NCBI GenBank assembly: GCA_039807745.1
Contig: JBDHRV010000017.1
Location: forward strand, 1 to 36,876
Length of the DNA stretch: 36,876 nt
Source of the DNA: JAEUMW01 sp039807745
GTDB taxonomy: Bacteria > Pseudomonadota > Gammaproteobacteria > Burkholderiales > JAEUMW01
Reading direction: 5' to 3'
The notes under the pieces were generated by a model. That model saw only the letters and a list, made by a program, of their open reading frames with translations, searched no databases and was not told the DNA's origin. Every line of letters starts with the position of its first letter. Position 1 is the stretch's first letter. Position numbers and translations under genes: made by a program. Shown piece after piece: positions 1 through 7,768 of the stretch.

Positions 1-75
1 ATTTCGGCCACCGCCCCGAAAGCCAAGCCCCGTGCGCCTTCCAGCAGTTATGTCACTAGCAAGTGTCAAAGTCGG

Positions 76-441
76 GTGGAAGTGGAAGCCGCCTTCAAGG
101 ATCTCAAAGGCGATCTCGCCATCCGCCCAATCTTCCATCAAGAACAACGACGCATCGAAGCGCACATCTTCGTCGCCTTCCTTGCCTACTGCCTGCACGT
201 CACGTTCAAGTATCAGCTCAAGCAATGTGCACCAGGGCTCACCGTGCGCCAAGCGCTCGACAAGCTCGCAGCGATCCAAATGCTCGATGTGCACTTCCCA
301 ACCACTGACGGGCGCGAGCTCGTCTTCACCCGCTACACCCAGCCCGAAACCGACCAGTTGCTGCTGCTCGCGCAACTCGGCTGGAGCCTGCCCGCGCAGG
401 CCTCACCGCGCATCAGCACAAAAAACACGGCGTCAATGTAG
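76..441 (+). pseudogene. C-terminal remnant of an IS1634/IS4-type DDE transposase
   Basis: The reading frame is open from the window edge to the stop at 439-441, but transposase-like sequence is recognisable only from about base 76. It begins V-E-A-A-F-K-D-L-K-G-D-L, the stretch around the last acidic residue of the DDE catalytic domain, followed by R-R-I-E-A-H-I-F-V-A-F-L-A-Y-C. Both segments are typical of the C-terminal quarter of IS1634-group (IS4 superfamily) transposases. The codons before base 76 give a Ser/Pro/Lys-rich peptide that does not look like transposase, so the upstream part may be frameshifted or rearranged. The rest lies outside the window. The region is visibly richer in A/T than its neighbours. 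I could not identify a terminal inverted repeat or target duplication after the stop. Whether the element is intact cannot be judged from here, but an inactive remnant is more likely. Confidence 0.7.
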
Positions 442-516
442 TACAGACCTTTCCGCACCGGCCCTTGAAATCACAAGAATCTCGCTCGCCCTCGTGCCCC
501 AGTAGCGAAAGACAGG

Positions 517-1143
517 CTAGGCCGCGGCGGCCGTCTCTCTCTTCATGGCGCGAACGAGCGCCGGGCGCGCGAGCAGCCGATCGGCATAACCCTGCAGGAG
601 CGCAGACTCCACCTGTATGCGCGCGGAGTTCGCCCACGCGATGACGTGGGCGAGCATGATGTCGGCGGCGGTGAAGTGATCGGCCACGATGAACGCCCGC
701 TCGCCGATACCCTTTTCCAGCACGCGACAGGCGCGCCCGAACTCCCACTTCGCCGCTGCCTCGACGGCGGGCACGCGCAGTTCCTTTGGCAGCGCGAATC
801 GATGCTTCGCGATGGTCCACAGCGGCTGCTCGAATTCGGCGATCGCGAACGCCATCCACTGGTTGTAGCGCGCGCGATCCGCGGTGCCCCACGCCGGCGT
901 GAGGTGCGAGGCCGGGTAGAGATCGCCGATGTAGGTGCAGATGGCCGCCGATTCACTCAGCACGAGATCGCCGTCGACGAGGACCGGCACCTTGCCCGAC
1001 GGGCTGACGCGCAGGAAGGAGGGACGGCGCCCTTCCCCCTTGATCAGGACCACGGGCTCGTAGTGGTAGTCCAGGCCCGTTTCCTCCAGCGCCCACGCAG
1101 CGCGCATGGAGCGACTGTTCGGGCACCCGTACAGCTTCAGCAT
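517..1143 (-). CDS. Glutathione S-transferase family protein
   Basis: A cytosolic-type glutathione transferase of 208 residues, the normal family length. The N-terminal thioredoxin-like half starts M-L-K-L-Y-G-C-P-N-S-R-S, carries the cis-proline segment K-V-P-V-L (about residues 52-56) and the glutathione-binding E-S-A-A-I (about 65-69). The rest is the all-helical C-terminal domain. The frame is open further upstream to a GTG at 1236, but family members begin right at the first beta strand, so I chose the ATG at 1143. No strong Shine-Dalgarno sequence precedes either start. Such proteins conjugate glutathione to electrophiles or reduce peroxides; the substrate cannot be told from sequence. 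The gene stands 108 bases downstream of a small membrane-protein gene on the same strand, and its 3' side faces the transposase remnant. Confidence 0.9.
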   Translation of the reverse strand: MLKLYGCPNSRSMRAAWALEETGLDYHYEPVVLIKGEGRRPSFLRVSPSGKVPVLVDGDLVLSESAAICTYIGDLYPASHLTPAWGTADRARYNQWMAFAIAEFEQPLWTIAKHRFALPKELRVPAVEAAAKWEFGRACRVLEKGIGERAFIVADHFTAADIMLAHVIAWANSARIQVESALLQGYADRLLARPALVRAMKRETAAAA

Positions 1144-1251
1144 GGCGAACTCATGGGGTGTCTGGTGCGTGCCGAGCGTAATGAACGGCTGTTGAGGAGA
1201 GCCCGTTGACGCAAGACCGAAGCCATATTGCGCCACGGGCCTCCGCGTGCG

Positions 1252-1620
1252 TCATTCGAGAGCTTTCACGCCGGTGACGAAGTGCGACGTGTCGCCGAAG
1301 CACGTGGTCGGAATGAAGCGATGTTCCTCGTACTGCAGGCTCACTCGTTTTCCCGCCATACGGTTGATCGCCTCTGCGACGGCATCGTCCCGTACCGTGA
1401 AGTCGAACTTCTCGGGGATGGCACCCGGCAGCACGACCATATTGAGCTCGCCTTCCCACGTCTTGCATATCCAGCCCTTCTTGGAGAGCTTCTGCACGAC
1501 TCCAACGCGCTCGCCGCTCGCGTAGCTCCAGCGGAGTGACAGCCACGTCCACGCCGCGGCAAGAGCGATGACGACGAGTACGATGATCAAGATCGCGGCG
1601 TAGCCGCGCTGATTCTTCAT
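1252..1620 (-). CDS. Small membrane-anchored protein of unknown function
   Basis: A 122-residue protein with one N-terminal membrane anchor (about residues 8-27: A-A-I-L-I-I-V-L-V-V-I-A-L-A-A-A-W), then a basic and aromatic soluble part of about 90 residues containing K-K-G-W-I-C-K-T-W-E-G-E-L and T-T-C-F-G-D-T. I recognise this pattern from short proteobacterial proteins that some databases mislabel as 6-phosphogluconate dehydrogenase; nothing here resembles that enzyme. The two cysteines, one near the centre and one near the end, would face the periplasm if the anchor is N-in. I used the ATG at 1620 because the anchor begins directly after it; a GTG seven codons upstream is also possible. 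The function is unknown. Confidence 0.8.
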   Translation of the reverse strand: MKNQRGYAAILIIVLVVIALAAAWTWLSLRWSYASGERVGVVQKLSKKGWICKTWEGELNMVVLPGAIPEKFDFTVRDDAVAEAINRMAGKRVSLQYEEHRFIPTTCFGDTSHFVTGVKALE

Positions 1621-1680
1621 GATGTTGTGGGACGAAGGCACCGGCCGCAGCCGTGAAACCGGGATGATACCGGAGTCCGC

Positions 1681-3177
1681 TCACCGATCGGCAGGCATGA
1701 AGCTGCGCTCCAGCAACCACGGATCGTCGAAATGCCGGCGACCCACGAAAGCGGTCGCATGGCGACCACGCTGGCGCATCGCGCCGGGGTCGGGTACCCC
1801 CATCGGCCAGAACAGGAAGCGCTCCCCGCGGTCTGTTCCGGGCACGACGCCGTCCGGCCCGAAGAGGCTTGCCTGTACCCCTCCCCCCGTGTCGAGGGAG
1901 CGCAGGACATCGTAGCGCTGCACGTCGTAGGCGCGCCCCGCGACCGTCTCGCCCGCCGTCGCCGTAACCCGTTGCAGGTAATGCGTACGCGCCGCGATAT
2001 GGAGCGTGAAACGCTCCCCGGGGTTGAGCACGGGCAATTGCTGGGGCACGAACGGCCGCTCCTCGGCGGCGGCCCCGTAAGCCACCGGCTGCAACGCCGG
2101 CGTCGGAAAGAAAAGGTGGTAGCAGCCGCAGTTGTGAATCGTGTCCGCGACCAGCACGCTGCCGTCGGGCGCGAGGGTCACGCGCCAGGTGATGCCATCG
2201 AGGTGCCCGGCGAGCAGGTCGAATGCGCCAGCGCTCGGCCGCGAGGGGAACCAGAAGACGTAGTTGAGCTGCGGCAGGATTTCGCCCCGCCAGCGCGCGT
2301 AGGAGGTGTAGACATAGACCAGGGGCGAGTCCACGGCGACGCGCGAGCGCCGCGCCGCGTCGAGCCCGATCGTGCCGATGCGGTCGTCCGCTGTCGCCGT
2401 GTCGACGACCAGCACCGGCGCATGCGCGAGCAGCAGGCCGTGCAACTCCGCGGGTGCAAACTCGGGGATGCCGAGACCTCTGGAGCGCCAACGTTCGATC
2501 CCGGCGGCCGTGCCGGACGACGCCTTCACCGCGGCCGGTGGCAGATAGCGCACCAGCTCGCCCTGCTGGGGCACGGTATCGAACGGGGCGCGGAACACGC
2601 GCTCCGTCTCGCTCTGCCACGCGTGCACCCCCGCGGCGAAGGGGATCTGTGTCAGCGGATACAGGCCGACCACTCGCTGCCAGCCCCGGTAATCGTCCGG
2701 CACCGTGACACGTATCGCAAGGTCGGCGCGCAGGTCGGGGGAGTCGACCAGTGCATGGCGCAGGATCGGGCCGCACACCTGGGCGCGCTGCGCCAGGGCA
2801 CGCGGGTCCTGACCCTCGATCCCGAAGCGGGCCGCGAGATCGTCCCGGGCTCCCTGCGGAAGGTTGGCGATCTCGATGCGCCGGGCGTCGAGGTCGAGCG
2901 CTTGCAGCCGGTCCAGCCATTCGCCGAAGGCGTCCGCGCCGAGGGTGCCCGGCGGGAAGCTCGCGAGGAAGCGGTTCGCCCGCAGGAACGGGTAGCCATC
3001 GACCCGTGCGGCCTGCGCGTCCGTCACGCCATATGCCGACGCTTGACGGTCGAGCGCCTCGAGATACGTACGGCAGTCGCTGGCCTCGACCTGCGCGGCG
3101 TCGCGAACGGCAGGCGCCGACACACAACCGCCGGCAAGACCCGCGCAGACCACGAAGACCAGTATGCAGGCCCGCAT
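1681..3177 (-). CDS. Large putative lipoprotein, function unknown
   Basis: A 498-residue protein with a lipoprotein signal: a short basic start, a hydrophobic stretch, then a lipobox L-A-G-G-C with the lipidated cysteine at residue 18. Residue 19 is valine and not aspartate, so outer-membrane sorting by Lol is expected. I recognise no known domain. The C-terminal half contains a compact H-N-C-G-C-Y-H segment (residues 348-354) that could bind a metal or form a disulfide, next to aromatic segments such as L-N-Y-V-F-W-F-P and W-P-M-G-V-P. Segments like L-V-Y-V-Y-T-S-Y-A-R-W and I-T-W-R-V-T-L suggest beta-rich structure. The gene lies 24 bases downstream of a VanZ-like gene on the same strand and may be co-transcribed with it. 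The reading frame is solid in length and codon use, but the function is unknown. Confidence 0.85.
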   Translation of the reverse strand: MRACILVFVVCAGLAGGCVSAPAVRDAAQVEASDCRTYLEALDRQASAYGVTDAQAARVDGYPFLRANRFLASFPPGTLGADAFGEWLDRLQALDLDARRIEIANLPQGARDDLAARFGIEGQDPRALAQRAQVCGPILRHALVDSPDLRADLAIRVTVPDDYRGWQRVVGLYPLTQIPFAAGVHAWQSETERVFRAPFDTVPQQGELVRYLPPAAVKASSGTAAGIERWRSRGLGIPEFAPAELHGLLLAHAPVLVVDTATADDRIGTIGLDAARRSRVAVDSPLVYVYTSYARWRGEILPQLNYVFWFPSRPSAGAFDLLAGHLDGITWRVTLAPDGSVLVADTIHNCGCYHLFFPTPALQPVAYGAAAEERPFVPQQLPVLNPGERFTLHIAARTHYLQRVTATAGETVAGRAYDVQRYDVLRSLDTGGGVQASLFGPDGVVPGTDRGERFLFWPMGVPDPGAMRQRGRHATAFVGRRHFDDPWLLERSFMPADR

Positions 3178-3201
3178 CGAGCCACCGCCCGTGTGACGCG
3201 C

Positions 3202-3597
3202 TCAGGCGAGCCGTCTGTCGAGCGCGCCGAGCAGCCGCCCGAACGGCGTTTCGACCGCCATGCGCCCGAGCAGCGCGCCCAACGTGTTGGCAGCCATGTC
3301 GAACACGTCGAGGAAGCGGTAGCCGGTGGCCTGCTGCGCGAACTCGAGCGCCACACCCATCAGGATGAAAAGCAGGCAGGCTAGCCAGCGCTGCACGCGC
3401 TCCGGGTAAAGCATGCCCCACCAATAAGTGAGCGAGCCGTACGCGATCAGGTGTTCGACCTTGTCACCGTGCAGCCCGGGCGGTGGCGGCATCGTCGGCG
3501 CGAGGGACGCAACGCAGACGAGCAGCACCATCAGGATGCCGATCGCCTGCCACAGCCTGAAGTATCGTGCGTCCTGCACGATCAGCGTCCCGTGCAA
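3202..3597 (-). CDS. VanZ-like family membrane protein
   Basis: A 131-residue membrane protein of the VanZ-like family, named after a teicoplanin-resistance accessory protein but widespread in bacteria without antibiotic clusters. Hydrophobic segments lie at about residues 18-34, 50-65 and 72-86, with a weaker one at about 100-112. The signature is visible as D-K-V-E-H-L-I-A-Y (about residues 45-53) and G-V-A-L-E-F-A-Q (about 82-89), followed by R-F-L-D-V-F-D-M-A-A-N-T-L-G. These charged residues inside hydrophobic surroundings are family hallmarks. The longest frame starts at a TTG (3597); a GTG at codon 7 is an alternative, and neither has a clear ribosome-binding site. Its molecular role is not established, and nothing nearby suggests antibiotic resistance. 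Confidence 0.82.
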   Translation of the reverse strand: MHGTLIVQDARYFRLWQAIGILMVLLVCVASLAPTMPPPPGLHGDKVEHLIAYGSLTYWWGMLYPERVQRWLACLLFILMGVALEFAQQATGYRFLDVFDMAANTLGALLGRMAVETPFGRLLGALDRRLA

Positions 3598-3634
3598 TGG
3601 CGGGCGCGCGCGAGGGGGAGATGGGTACCCGGGA

Positions 3635-4012
3635 TCACTTCGTCGTTACGACCTTCCATTCTCCAGAGGGCTGCTTGCAGAAATTCCACCGCGCGCGGTT
3701 CTTGATCTGTTTCGTCTGCGCGAAAGTCTCGACACGACGGCACGCGCTTCCCTGCCGGGTGAAATCCTTGATCACCTTCACGCTGCCGAAGTTGCCAGTC
3801 GCCGAGTTCTTCCACTCCTTCGTCTGCCCCGCCGTCCCGCTGTCGAGCGCCTCGTCGAGCGTGCGCTTGTACATCTCGCGGTCTTCCGGGGTCATGGTGC
3901 CGAGCGGGGTGTCTTGGATGAACCACATATTGGCCGACCAGGCGACAGGGGCCGACAGCAGCAAAGCCGCGGTGATGGTCGCATGCAGCGCGGCTCGAAC
4001 GGGAAACAGCAT
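3635..4012 (-). CDS. Exported protein of the RT0821/Lpp0805-like surface-protein family
   Basis: A 125-residue exported protein. A signal peptide of about 27 residues (hydrophobic core A-T-I-T-A-A-L-L-L, cleavage probably after A-W-S-A) precedes a mature domain with D-T-P-L-G-T-M-T-P-E-D-R-E-M, then E-W-K-N-S-A-T-G-N-F-G-S-V and a C-terminal W-N-F-C-K-Q-P-S-G-E-W-K. This is the usual pattern of the RT0821/Lpp0805-like domain, seen at the C-terminus of rickettsial 17-kDa-type surface antigens and in many proteobacterial exported proteins. The two mature cysteines may form a disulfide. The start at 4012 is supported by a purine-rich GAGGAGAG sequence six bases upstream; the longer frame to 4096 would bury the signal peptide. 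Biochemical function unknown. Confidence 0.75.
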   Translation of the reverse strand: MLFPVRAALHATITAALLLSAPVAWSANMWFIQDTPLGTMTPEDREMYKRTLDEALDSGTAGQTKEWKNSATGNFGSVKVIKDFTRQGSACRRVETFAQTKQIKNRARWNFCKQPSGEWKVVTTK

Positions 4013-4110
4013 GAGTCTCTCCTCGAATATTTGGTACCCGGGCGATACGTAGCACAGGCGCAGGAACGCCGCAACGAAGTTAACCTGCCCGGGCACCCGC
4101 AGTATGCCAG

Positions 4111-5202
4111 CTAGACGTTGAACCGGAAGTGCACCACGTCACCGTCCCGCACGATGTATTCCTTGCCCTCGAGCCGCATTTTCCCGGCCTCCTTCGCGCC
4201 CTGTTCGCCGTTGCACCGGACGTAGTCGTCGAAGCCGATCACTTCCGCACGGATGAAGCCGCGTTCGAAATCGGTATGGATGACGCCTGCCGCCCGCGGC
4301 GCGGTGTCACCCCGGTGGATGGTCCACGCGCGCACTTCCTTGTCGCCCGCAGTGAAGTAGGTCTGCAAGCCGAGGAGGTCGTAGGCGGAGCGGATGAGCC
4401 GATTGAGCCCCGGCTCCCGCAGTCCGAGGTCGGCGAGGAACACCTCTTTGTCTTCATCGGAGAGATCCGCGATCTCGGCTTCCAGTGCGGCGCAGATCGG
4501 CAGCACCGGCGCCCCCTCGGCGGCGGCGTAGGCGCGCACACCGTCGAGCAACGGATTGCCCTCGAAGCCGTGCTCGTCGACGTTGGCGACGTACATCGCG
4601 GGTTTCGCGCTCAGCAGGCAAAGCGGATTCAGCAGCGCCTGCTCGTCGCGGTCGAACCCTGCGCTGCGCACCGGCTTCGCCTGATCGAGGTGGGCCTTCG
4701 CGCGCTCGAGCACCGCGAGCTCGCGTGTGGCCTGCTTGTCGCCGGCTTTGGCAGGCCGCAGCACGCGCGCAATCGCCTTCTCGACGGTGGCGAGATCGGC
4801 GAGCGCCAGTTCGGTGTGAATCACCTCGATATCGGAAGCCGGGTCCACCGCGCCCGCCACGTGGGTGACGTTCTCGTCCTCGAAGCAGCGCACCACGTGG
4901 GCGATGGCGTCGGTCTCGCGGATGTGCGCGAGGAACTGGTTGCCCAGCCCCTCGCCTTTCGACGCGCCGGCGACAAGTCCCGCGATGTCGACGAACTCCA
5001 CGACCGCCGGAATCACCTTCTGCGGTCTCGCGATGTCCGCGATCGCCGCGAGACGAGAGTCGGGCACTTCCACCACACCCACGTTCGGTTCGATGGTGCA
5101 GAACGGATAGTTCTCGGCGGCGATGCCGGCCTTGGTGAGCGCGTTGAAGAGGGTCGACTTGCCAACGTTGGGCAGGCCGACGATGCCGCACTTGAGACTC
5201 AT
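4111..5202 (-). CDS. ychF: Redox-regulated ATPase YchF (OLA1 family)
   Basis: A 363-residue YchF/OLA1 P-loop protein of the Obg branch of the TRAFAC class. The N-terminal domain carries the P-loop G-L-P-N-V-G-K-S-T (residues 9-17) and a D-I-A-G-L-V switch II motif. The base-recognition motif reads N-V-D-E instead of the N-K-x-D of true GTPases, consistent with the ATP preference known for the family. A coiled-coil insertion and a C-terminal TGS domain (ending E-G-K-E-Y-I-V-R-D-G-D-V-V-H-F-R-F-N) complete the usual layout. The ATG at 5202 follows a GGAAG sequence by about six bases. Start and upstream stop overlap as ATGA with pth, the classical pth-ychF pair. The protein associates with ribosomes and is linked to oxidative-stress responses in other bacteria. 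Confidence 0.97.
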   Translation of the reverse strand: MSLKCGIVGLPNVGKSTLFNALTKAGIAAENYPFCTIEPNVGVVEVPDSRLAAIADIARPQKVIPAVVEFVDIAGLVAGASKGEGLGNQFLAHIRETDAIAHVVRCFEDENVTHVAGAVDPASDIEVIHTELALADLATVEKAIARVLRPAKAGDKQATRELAVLERAKAHLDQAKPVRSAGFDRDEQALLNPLCLLSAKPAMYVANVDEHGFEGNPLLDGVRAYAAAEGAPVLPICAALEAEIADLSDEDKEVFLADLGLREPGLNRLIRSAYDLLGLQTYFTAGDKEVRAWTIHRGDTAPRAAGVIHTDFERGFIRAEVIGFDDYVRCNGEQGAKEAGKMRLEGKEYIVRDGDVVHFRFNV

Positions 5203-5804
5203 GAACGATCTTCCGGTGGTGTGTCCGCGGGGGCTTTCACCTTCGTGTGCAACTTGAGCATCGCCGCTTCCAGATCGCCGCGCGCGATGAACGGCCACAC
5301 GTCGAGGCTCTTCCCGATCGCCTCGTCGATCAGCGCCTGCTCTTCGCCCCGCGGCGGGTGCAGCACGTAGTCGACCACGGTGGCACGGTCGCCAGGATGG
5401 CCGATGCCGAGCCGCAGGCGCCAGAAATCGCGGCTGCCCAGGTGTGCCGCGATGTCCTTGAGCCCGTTGTGTCCCGCCACGCCGCCGCCTTTCTTCAATC
5501 GCGGCGTGCCGGGCGGCAGATCGAGCTCGTCGTGCACGACCATAAGATCTTCGGGCGCGATCCGGTAGAAGCGCGCAAAGGCGCCGACCGAACGACCGCT
5601 CGCGTTCATGAAGGTCTGCGGCAGGAGCAGCCAGCAGTCCTCGCCCCCTGCAGGTAAACGGCCGACGCTGCCATGAAAGCGCGACTCGCCGCGGAGCCCG
5701 ACACCCGCCTGTGACGCCAAGCGCTCGACGAACCAGTAACCGGCGTTGTGGCGGGTGGCTGCGTATTCCGGACCGGGATTGCCGAGTCCGACGACAAGGC
5801 GCAT
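5199..5804 (-). CDS. pth: Peptidyl-tRNA hydrolase
   Basis: Cleaves peptidyl-tRNA released by abortive translation, recycling tRNA. The 201-residue protein begins M-R-L-V-V-G-L-G-N-P-G-P-E-Y and contains the catalytic-histidine motif T-R-H-N-A-G-Y (about residues 18-24), P-Q-T-F-M-N-A-S-G with its conserved asparagine, and V-V-H-D-E-L-D-L-P-P-G. Together these define bacterial Pth. The frame is open far upstream, but only the ATG at 5804 gives the family N-terminus. It overlaps ychF by four bases (ATGA) and lies 97 bases downstream of rplY; a stem-loop in that gap may separate or attenuate transcription. The rplY-pth-ychF order is conserved in many proteobacteria and links translation-quality functions. 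Confidence 0.97.
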   Translation of the reverse strand: MRLVVGLGNPGPEYAATRHNAGYWFVERLASQAGVGLRGESRFHGSVGRLPAGGEDCWLLLPQTFMNASGRSVGAFARFYRIAPEDLMVVHDELDLPPGTPRLKKGGGVAGHNGLKDIAAHLGSRDFWRLRLGIGHPGDRATVVDYVLHPPRGEEQALIDEAIGKSLDVWPFIARGDLEAAMLKLHTKVKAPADTPPEDRS

Positions 5805-5835
5805 CGACTGCGGGGATCGAGGTGGGTCGCGCAAA

Positions 5836-5879
5836 AGGCCCGTCACAAAGTCGCCGCGGAGACGGCGGCCGACGGGCCT
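5836..5879 (-). terminator. Candidate intrinsic terminator between rplY and pth
   Basis: A perfect 9-base inverted repeat (AGGCCCGTC at 5836-5844 against GACGGGCCT at 5871-5879) encloses a second GC-rich complementary segment. Read on the minus strand, the structure is followed by a short T run (TTTTGC). The run is only four bases and the loop is long, so it may attenuate more than fully terminate. It sits directly after rplY and before pth. Confidence 0.45.
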
Positions 5880-5901
5880 GGGCTCGGTTGCGGAAGCCGG
5901 A

Positions 5902-6564
5902 TTACTTCTTCTCGGGTTCCTTCTCTTCCTTCTTCGCCACCAGCGGCACTTCCGTGGCAGTCGGGGCACCGGCTTCGGCCTCCTCCTCGACCGCGGCCCG
6001 CGGCAGGACGCACGTGGCAACCACCGGGTCCTCGCCGCCTTGCGTGGCGATCGCCACCCCCGCCGGCAGCTTGAGCGCGGACAGGTGGACGGAATCGCCC
6101 GCATCGAGCTGCGCGAGATCCACTTCGATGAACGCCGGCAGGTTCTTCGGCAGGCACACCACCTCGAGGTCGTTCATGACGTGGCTCACGATGCCGCCGG
6201 CAAGCTTGACGCCCGGCGCGATCTCGGCGTTCACGAAGTGCAGCGGCACCTTCACGTAGATTTCCTTGTCCTGGGCGACACGCTGGAAGTCGACGTGCAG
6301 GATCTCGGCGCGAAACGGATGCATCTGCACGTCCCGCAGGAGCACCGCCTGCTTCTTGCCGCTCACCGCCATGCTCAGGATCGACGCATGGAAGGCTTCG
6401 AGCTTGAGGTGCTGATACAGCGCGTTGTGGTCGAGCTCGATCGCCATGGGCGCGGCCTCGCCGCCGTAGACGATGCCCGGAACCTTGCCGCCACGGCGCA
6501 GACGGCGGCTCGCACCCGTACCTTGCGCCGATCGCGGAAACGCGACGACTTCGATTGCTGCCAT
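5902..6564 (-). CDS. rplY: 50S ribosomal protein L25, long CTC form
   Basis: Ribosomal protein L25 binds 5S rRNA in the large subunit. At 220 residues this is the long form: an N-terminal L25 domain (about residues 1-95, with R-R-L-R-R-G-G-K-V-P-G-I-V-Y-G and Q-M-H-P-F-R-A-E-I-L-H-V-D-F) followed by the TL5/CTC beta domain. It ends in an acidic and lysine-rich tail (E-E-E-A-E-A ... K-K-E-E-K-E-P-E-K-K). Long forms are usual in betaproteobacteria, whereas E. coli L25 has only the first domain. The ATG at 6564 begins the family N-terminus, with TAGGAG a few bases upstream. It lies 69 bases downstream of prs on the same strand, the conserved order. Confidence 0.96.
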   Translation of the reverse strand: MAAIEVVAFPRSAQGTGASRRLRRGGKVPGIVYGGEAAPMAIELDHNALYQHLKLEAFHASILSMAVSGKKQAVLLRDVQMHPFRAEILHVDFQRVAQDKEIYVKVPLHFVNAEIAPGVKLAGGIVSHVMNDLEVVCLPKNLPAFIEVDLAQLDAGDSVHLSALKLPAGVAIATQGGEDPVVATCVLPRAAVEEEAEAGAPTATEVPLVAKKEEKEPEKK

Positions 6565-6633
6565 TTCACTCTCCTAGGTTGCGCACTCCGCCAGCCGCGA
6601 CCAGCCGCGAGATGCAAGAAAAAAGTCGTCCGC

Positions 6634-7584
6634 TCACTCCATGAAGAGCGAGCTGACCGAATCCTCGTTGCTGATGCGAAGCATCGTCTCCGCGATGAGC
6701 TCCGCCGCCGACACGCAGCGGATGCGTTTGCAACGCCTGGCGTCGTCGCGCAGCGGAATGGTGTCGGTCACGACGAGCTGATCGAGCTTCGAGGCATCCA
6801 CCCGCTCCACGGCCCCTCCCGAAAGCACCGGGTGCGTGCAGTACGCGACGACCCGTTCGGCGCCGTTGTCCTTCAGCGCGCCCGCGGCTTCGCAGAGCGT
6901 GTTCGCCGTGTCCACGAGGTCGTCCATGATCACGCAGGTGCGCCCCTCGACATCGCCGATGATGTTCATGACGGTGGAAACGTTTGGTCGCGGACGCCGC
7001 TTGTCGATGATCGCGAGATCGCTGTCCAGCCGCTTGGCCACTGCCCGTGCGCGCACCACGCCGCCGACGTCGGGCGACACCACGATCATGTTCGGATACT
7101 CGTGCTTCCACAGGTCCGCGAGCAGGATCGGCGTGGCATAGACGTTGTCGACCGGGATGTCGAAGAAGCCCTGGATCTGATCGGAGTGCAGGTCCATCGT
7201 CAGCACCCGATCCACGCCAACGGTGGTGAGCATGTTCGCCACCACCTTGGCCGTGATCGGCACGCGCGCCGATCGCGGCCGCCGGTCCTGCCGGGCATAG
7301 CCGAGATACGGGATCGCCGCCGTGATGCGGCCGGCCGAAGCACGCTTCAACGCATCCACGATCACCAGCACTTCCATCAGATTGTCGTTCGTCGGCGCGC
7401 AGGTCGACTGCAGCACGAACACATCCTTACCGCGGACGTTTTCCAGGATCTCCACCTGCACTTCGCCGTCGCTGAAGCGTCCCACGTTCGCGCGCCCCAG
7501 GTTGATGTGCAGATGCCGCACCACGTCCTCCGCGAGCTTCGGGTTCGCGTTGCCGGTGAACACCATCAGGCTGTCATAAGCCAT
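6634..7584 (-). CDS. prs: Ribose-phosphate pyrophosphokinase (PRPP synthetase)
   Basis: Makes 5-phosphoribosyl-1-diphosphate from ribose 5-phosphate and ATP, the precursor for purines, pyrimidines, histidine, tryptophan and NAD. The 316-residue protein has the class I layout: N-R-x-F-S-D-G-E-V region (G-R-F-S-D-G-E-V-Q-V), the substrate loop R-Q-D-R-R-P-R-S-A-R, the M-D-L-H-S-D-Q-I-Q-G-F-F-D signature and the PRPP loop V-I-M-D-D-L-V-D-T-A-N-T. The start at 7584 gives M-A-Y-D-S-L-M-V-F-T-G-N; the extra upstream frame is not conserved in type. It follows tRNA-Gln and ispE on the same strand, the arrangement ispE-tRNA-prs known from many proteobacteria. Confidence 0.98.
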   Translation of the reverse strand: MAYDSLMVFTGNANPKLAEDVVRHLHINLGRANVGRFSDGEVQVEILENVRGKDVFVLQSTCAPTNDNLMEVLVIVDALKRASAGRITAAIPYLGYARQDRRPRSARVPITAKVVANMLTTVGVDRVLTMDLHSDQIQGFFDIPVDNVYATPILLADLWKHEYPNMIVVSPDVGGVVRARAVAKRLDSDLAIIDKRRPRPNVSTVMNIIGDVEGRTCVIMDDLVDTANTLCEAAGALKDNGAERVVAYCTHPVLSGGAVERVDASKLDQLVVTDTIPLRDDARRCKRIRCVSAAELIAETMLRISNEDSVSSLFME

Positions 7585-7696
7585 GCTCAGCCACCGGGCG
7601 GCAGGTGAAAGGAACACGGCCAGCTTCGCGCGCCGATAGCGCCAGGCGACTCACCGCGGCCGGACGGGGTACGGCAGCGCCGCCCGGGACGTCGGG

Positions 7697-7768
7697 CTGG
7701 GGAGGTAGGGATCGAACCTACGAATGCCGGAATCAAAATCCGGTGCCTTACCACTTGGCGACTCCCCA
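7697..7768 (-). tRNA. tRNA-Gln (anticodon TTG)
   Basis: The minus strand folds into a complete cloverleaf: acceptor TGGGGAG pairs with CTCCCCA, the anticodon loop reads TTTTGAT with anticodon TTG, and the T arm is GTAGG-TTCGATC-CCTAC. The discriminator base is G and the genomic sequence continues CCC, so CCA is not encoded and must be added enzymatically. The U-starting acceptor and TTG anticodon fit glutamine. The 5' end lies only five bases after the ispE stop codon, with prs 112 bases further on, so the tRNA is probably processed out of a longer transcript. Confidence 0.97.

Noticed and set aside
442..516. Terminal inverted repeat of the insertion element
   Set aside because: Without the left end of the element there is nothing to pair it with, and no sequence here is distinctive enough to name.
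1252..1620. 6-phosphogluconate dehydrogenase
   Set aside because: Similar short proteins carry this label in databases, but the 122-residue membrane-anchored protein has no dinucleotide-binding fold or catalytic residues.
3202..3597. VanZ-like gene as a glycopeptide-resistance determinant
   Set aside because: No vanA/vanH/vanX-like genes are nearby. The family is widespread and mostly unrelated to resistance.
4129..5370. Long plus-strand open frame (413 codons) opposite ychF and pth
   Set aside because: It lies entirely antisense to two unmistakable genes. Its translation is His/Arg/Val-rich with no domain, as expected from the antisense of GC-rich codons. The same applies to long frames opposite lolB-ispE, prs-rplY, ctaD and the TPR gene.
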